A program made the position numbers and the translations under genes. The notes beneath the pieces were generated by a model that searched no databases, had not been told where the DNA came from, and saw only the letters and a list, made by a program, of their open reading frames with translations. Source: Synanceia verrucosa (taxonomy: Eukaryota > Chordata > Actinopteri > Perciformes > Synanceiidae). From it: a stretch of 64,000 nucleotides of DNA. Shown here one piece after another: positions 60,442 through 64,000 of this stretch. Numbering within the stretch: position 1 is the stretch's first letter; each line of letters begins with the position of its first letter. Location: positions 5,872,963 through 5,936,962 of the forward strand of contig CM056562.1 of NCBI GenBank assembly GCA_029721515.1. The letters are read 5' to 3'.

Positions 60442-61806
60442 TAATCCACACAAAGTATATATTGTTTAATCCAAACAAACACTGATTTCTAAAAGTAGCA
60501 GTTAGTTGCCTTATGACCAGGACTGCTTCCTGGAGTGTGGGTTGTGGTCAGTCACATCCAGACCAGTAAACCTTGACAAGCAACACATATTCAAGCCCCA
60601 CACATGCCCATTCACCCACCACACTACACTGAATCAGTTGAGCTAACCTGTCCCTGTGTATCTAAATAATGATTGTCTTCCTGCTTATAATGAGCAACCT
60701 TTCTCGTGTGAGGAATTCAGAAAACTTAAGTCTTCACTACAAATGGCACCACTCTATTTTAACTAGAGAGGCACTAATCGATATCAGCTGATTGGCCCTG
60801 AGCCGTCACCAGCTGACCAGACAATGTGCTACATAATGTGGGATGCAAGCGGGCATCAGAGTATCACATAGCAGCGTAACATCTCACTCTTTCCACATTG
60901 ATCTGTTGAATATGCACTTCTGTTACATCATAAACAAAACGAACTGCATACCCATCAGCTGTTCTTTGGTGAAGGGAGAGTATAACCTCCTATCTTTTTA
61001 ATTTTTACATTGTAATATTTACTGGAAATTATCAGTAATATCCCTGACTGGCAGCTGTGATGCTTCAGTTATTTTGGAGCTCATCTAAGAGTGAGAGTGC
61101 TGCAGCTGATCAGAGAAGTGCTCAAACTTGCCAGTGCACACAACAGCAACGGATTTCCGAATCATGCTCTTGGCACTGTTCACTCTCACTATACCAAATA
61201 AAAATATTTGCACTGTGAACAGTACTTGGAGGGGGTTATTACCCTTGAGTTGTTTCGATATATTTCTCAACATGAACAAACTCCAAATGTGCACAGCACA
61301 GAGCACAAGACAAGAGGGGAGGAAGCATGTGAAGTAAGTGAGCGTGAAAAAAGAGAATTCAAACTCTCGTGTGGACATGAATGCAACGGCAAAGGCAATG
61401 TTTAATGAGGCAGCAAATCTGCAAATAGAATCAATGAGGTGCAGTTGAGGCCAACATAGGGTTTGTTTGAGAATCTGACTCACAAACCCATTGTGAAGAC
61501 TTTCACTTTTTAGTATCACACTTGAAAACCTGACGGTGATTTTGTTGCATTTTGGCAAAGAAAATAATCTCTGTAAAGTACCTTTAAAGGAGATGAACAC
61601 ACTTTTTCAGTGCTCATGCATACACTTGGGTATTTGGAGTTCCTACCAAACCAAAAATGGTGAAATAAGATTAACTAGTCACTTGATTGGGCCTCAATCA
61701 GAAATTGATTCTGAAAAGATTCAGATACTATCCTCCCTGTCACACGCAGATTCATTAGAAACTGTATCATCCACAGCTTTAGCTATCTTTGTAAATTTAA
61801 AATCAT

Positions 61807-62012
61807 TTGAGTGCCATTGACGGGTTTCAACGTCATTTAAAATCCGATGCTTGAGTGCCATCAACGTAATAATATGTTAAAGTGTTTTTTCAGCAGTGGG
61901 TCGCCGATCGTGGTCTCCTGCAGTCTGTGAATAATTTTGGGGCTTCTGGAATTTGTAGTTAGAGCATAAAAAGATGGTATATAACAGAGATCAAAGCATT
62001 AAGTGAACCTGT
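61807..62012 (+). repeat. gagtgcca-ended repeat family, copy 3 (truncated)
   Basis: ttgagtgccattgacggg and a second gcttgagtgccatcaacg 45 bp further on are followed by aagtgttttttcagcagtgg, ggggcttctggaatttgtag, gagcataaaaagatggtata and agagatcaaagcatt. These match the first half of copies at 24.3 and 38.6 kb. The right half is absent. Confidence 0.65.
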
Positions 62013-63140
62013 AGCTGAGCAGGGTATATTCCCTTTGACAGAGAACTGTTGGTTTTAGATGTTACTCTGCAAATACTCTTCAGTGACACTTCTGTAATTT
62101 TCAAAGGTTATTATGAAAATAAAGACATTTCCAATGGTGGCTCCAAGGTGTGAATGTAAATCTGACTTTGGCAATTTTATATCATGTACCACAAAGCCAT
62201 CACAAAGAAATCTGCAGAAGGAGTTGTAGTTCATTTCAAGGTGAAGTAAATATTTTGGTGAACTGCAGTACAGTAGTGGGATGTGCCGGTGTAGATTCTG
62301 ACATATGAGTCAATTTGGAGCAGTCTTTGATGCCTTCCCTGGTTTGTGAGATTCTCCTTCTTAATGAGACGGTTCAGGGTTTTTCGTTCTCTCATCAATG
62401 AGATTTAAAACCTCAGGCTGACATATCGTAGAAGAGCAGAGAAAGGTAAGCTATCAGTGTGTCGTTTTCTGCAATGAAAGGAGAAAGATGGAAGAAAAAT
62501 CCTCGTATCTTTATGGGCAAAGATTAAAACTGCTAAAGCCACAACTGATAACACCTAAACACAAAGTGTCATCAGAGGACAGACACAATAATGAAAAAGA
62601 TACCTACGTTCTCAATCCTTGTGTTTTTGCTCATTTCCACACCTCTCTCTGCATTTCTTGCAGATGATGTCAGCACAAAAAGTGTCGATTTAAATTATTT
62701 CGCAAATGGCTCCTCATCAAACCCTCAAACAGCTAACAAGCATTGATCTCTGTCTAATCATTTTCCAATCCGATAAGTGATCTATTTCAAGTGGTTTTAA
62801 TTGACAACGTGTTATTGGCAGAACTGTTGACCGTCATGCTCCATTATCTGAATGTTGTCCTTTTCTTTTCTGTAATAGTTTGAGTCTGACACAAAATCTT
62901 TGTGTGTGTTAGTGCTTTAGCTGAGAGGACATGTATCAAACTGAGGAGAACAATGTTTACTTGTTTGTCAGCTGTCTTTAACGTGCCAACAAGTATCTTT
63001 GATTCTTAAAGATCCAAACTGTCATTGAACTTAAAGGATGAACGTGTCTATTGTGCAAACTGCAAACTGAATGAGATCTGTTTGACAGTGAATAACTTTT
63101 TCAAGCTAAAGCTCTACCTACTGCACCCATCTACAGTACT

Positions 63141-63209
63141 ATCCATCCATCCATCCATCCAACCATCCATCCATCCATCCATCCAACCATTCATCCATCC
63201 ATCCATCCA
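63141..63209. repeat. (ATCC)n microsatellite
   Basis: Tetranucleotide array with two aacc and one ttc interruption. It encodes the Ile-His-Pro-Ser repeats of a chance open frame. Confidence 0.95.
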
Positions 63210-63480
63210 CAGGGAGATGGACAGTCAGGCGACAGTATTTTTAACTTAATGGCAGCTGTGAGACTAACTCAGCTAGTGATCACAGGATGGGACTGATAGT
63301 TGGATTCTGATTGGACAAATGAAGTTTAAAAAAATAAGGAACGATTAAAAGCTGTGTGAAGAACAGGCTGTAATGGTATAATTAAGTGAGCACAATATCT
63401 CAGTTCTTATGCATCTCACCTATATTTAGCTATAGATTAAATAAGCTCCTTTTTCAGAACTAAGATGCTTCCAGGATCAG

Positions 63481-63668
63481 CAGCCTACTGCAGAAGTTCA
63501 AAAAGAGCAAAAAAGAGTCAACTGGACTTGCTTGAGGTTTGCTGAAGACGTTTCTCCTCTCATCTAAGAGGCTTCTTCACTTTCATAACTGAGAGGTGAA
63601 ATGTCTTCAACAAACTACCTTTACCTTTCCCTCCACCTGGATGCCTGAGAACCTACACAGATACTGCA
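63481..63668 (+). repeat. Dispersed fish repeat with internal inverted repeat
   Basis: Contains aaaaagagcaaaaaagagtc and cttgcttgaggttt, shared with 8806-8900. The arms gaagacgtttctcctctc (63545-63562) and gagaggtgaaatgtcttc pair as an inverted repeat at 15 of 18 positions around aagaggcttcttcac. It ends with ccacctggatgcctgagaac. I recognise it as a frequent teleost repeat. Confidence 0.65.
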
Positions 63669-64000
63669 GAAGTTGATTTCTCCAAATGTGTCCTGATGAT
63701 GCAGAAAAACAATCATCAAAACTGTCCAATCAACAAGCTTGCCAGTCTGTATAACTTTATGCAAATAAACTAAAGGTGTGAAAGTTCCCTGAGAGGACAA
63801 GAAGAGGCGGTTTTAATCAGGAGTGAGCTGACGATCAAAAAATAAACTGTATCTATAATAATCAGAAGGATGGAGTCAACAAATGAAGTTCACTTTAATA
63901 AAATGCTGCTTACACTTTGACATATTACTGTAGCATTGAAATATTTATGCAGGGTGTCATATCACAGTCAGGATACTCTGGCCTACCTCAGCATCCCACA

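Larger units (their letters stand above)
34354..64000 (-). other. Partial upstream grid1 intron (at least 29.6 kb)
   Basis: Everything upstream of the 34069-34353 exon lacks a recognisable coding exon. The preceding delta-receptor exon (the residues before ACELM, of the type IEANNPFQAVQE) was looked for on the minus strand and not found, so the intron probably runs past the window edge. Repeats described separately lie at 38.6, 40.3, 42.6, 43.4, 45.4-47.8, 50.4-51.2, 53.8, 55.4, 57.5, 60.3, 61.8, 63.1 and 63.5 kb. The stretches 34400-38600, 39100-40300, 40500-41900, 47800-50350, 51200-53790, 53850-55400, 55500-57470, 57550-60300 and 62050-63130 contain nothing I can name. Their short open frames show no family similarity. 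Confidence 0.7.

Noticed and set aside
60750..61090. Possible additional hAT-type repeat (actaatcgatatcagctgat region)
   Set aside because: The opening words look like a known teleost repeat, but I could not find paired ends or a target duplication.
63141..63209. CRISPR-like regular repeat
   Set aside because: A plain ATCC tetranucleotide microsatellite with no spacers, in a vertebrate genome.

Overview
This window is vertebrate nuclear DNA, almost certainly from a ray-finned (teleost) fish. It is AT-rich, mostly non-coding, has GT-AG introns, and carries many dinucleotide microsatellites, an intact fish-type Tc1 transposon, tRNA-headed SINEs and several miniature inverted-repeat elements (MITEs) that I recognise from teleost genomes. 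There are no operons, CRISPR arrays, rRNA genes or free-standing tRNA genes.

The only host gene I can support is on the minus strand: two consecutive coding exons of an ionotropic glutamate receptor of the delta class, best matched to grid1 (GluD1). The upstream exon is 34069-34353 and the next is 14473-14678. Both have clean AG/GT splice sites, and the phase-1 junction fits exactly: the split codon G|AC restores the family sequence ...SDY-DIRGLQ.... Together they encode about 164 residues of the extracellular amino-terminal domain. The intron between them is 19,390 bp. Positions 34354-64000 are part of the preceding intron and 1-14472 part of the following one. I found no further exon in either, so the window is a small central slice of a very long gene.

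The introns are full of mobile DNA. From left to right: a complete 1,608-bp Tc1 element with an uninterrupted 342-codon DD34E transposase inside a TA microsatellite (773-2380); Tc1 relics (about 2590, 6930 and 50715); a minus-strand SINE (7315-7506); a MITE inserted into a 21-bp minisatellite (11051-11757); a long unclassified repeat with two copies (16633-18790 and 45411-47050); a SINE with a visible target-site duplication (22149-22486); a three-copy family with gagtgcca-type ends (24.3, 38.6 and 61.8 kb); a cluster at 28.4-30.7 kb made of a hAT-like MITE, a Harbinger-like element carrying a Myb/SANT reading frame, and a MITE nested in another MITE; a frameshifted hAT/ZMYM-type zinc-finger relic (42608-42946); and a hAT MITE with an 8-bp target duplication nested in the second long-repeat copy (46343-46864).

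No clearly new molecular system is visible. The most useful leads are the possibly still functional Tc1 transposase, the unclassified long repeat pair, the three-copy gagtgcca family, and the nested insertions that give a relative order of transposon activity. Family assignments rest on memory of sequence patterns, not on a database search.
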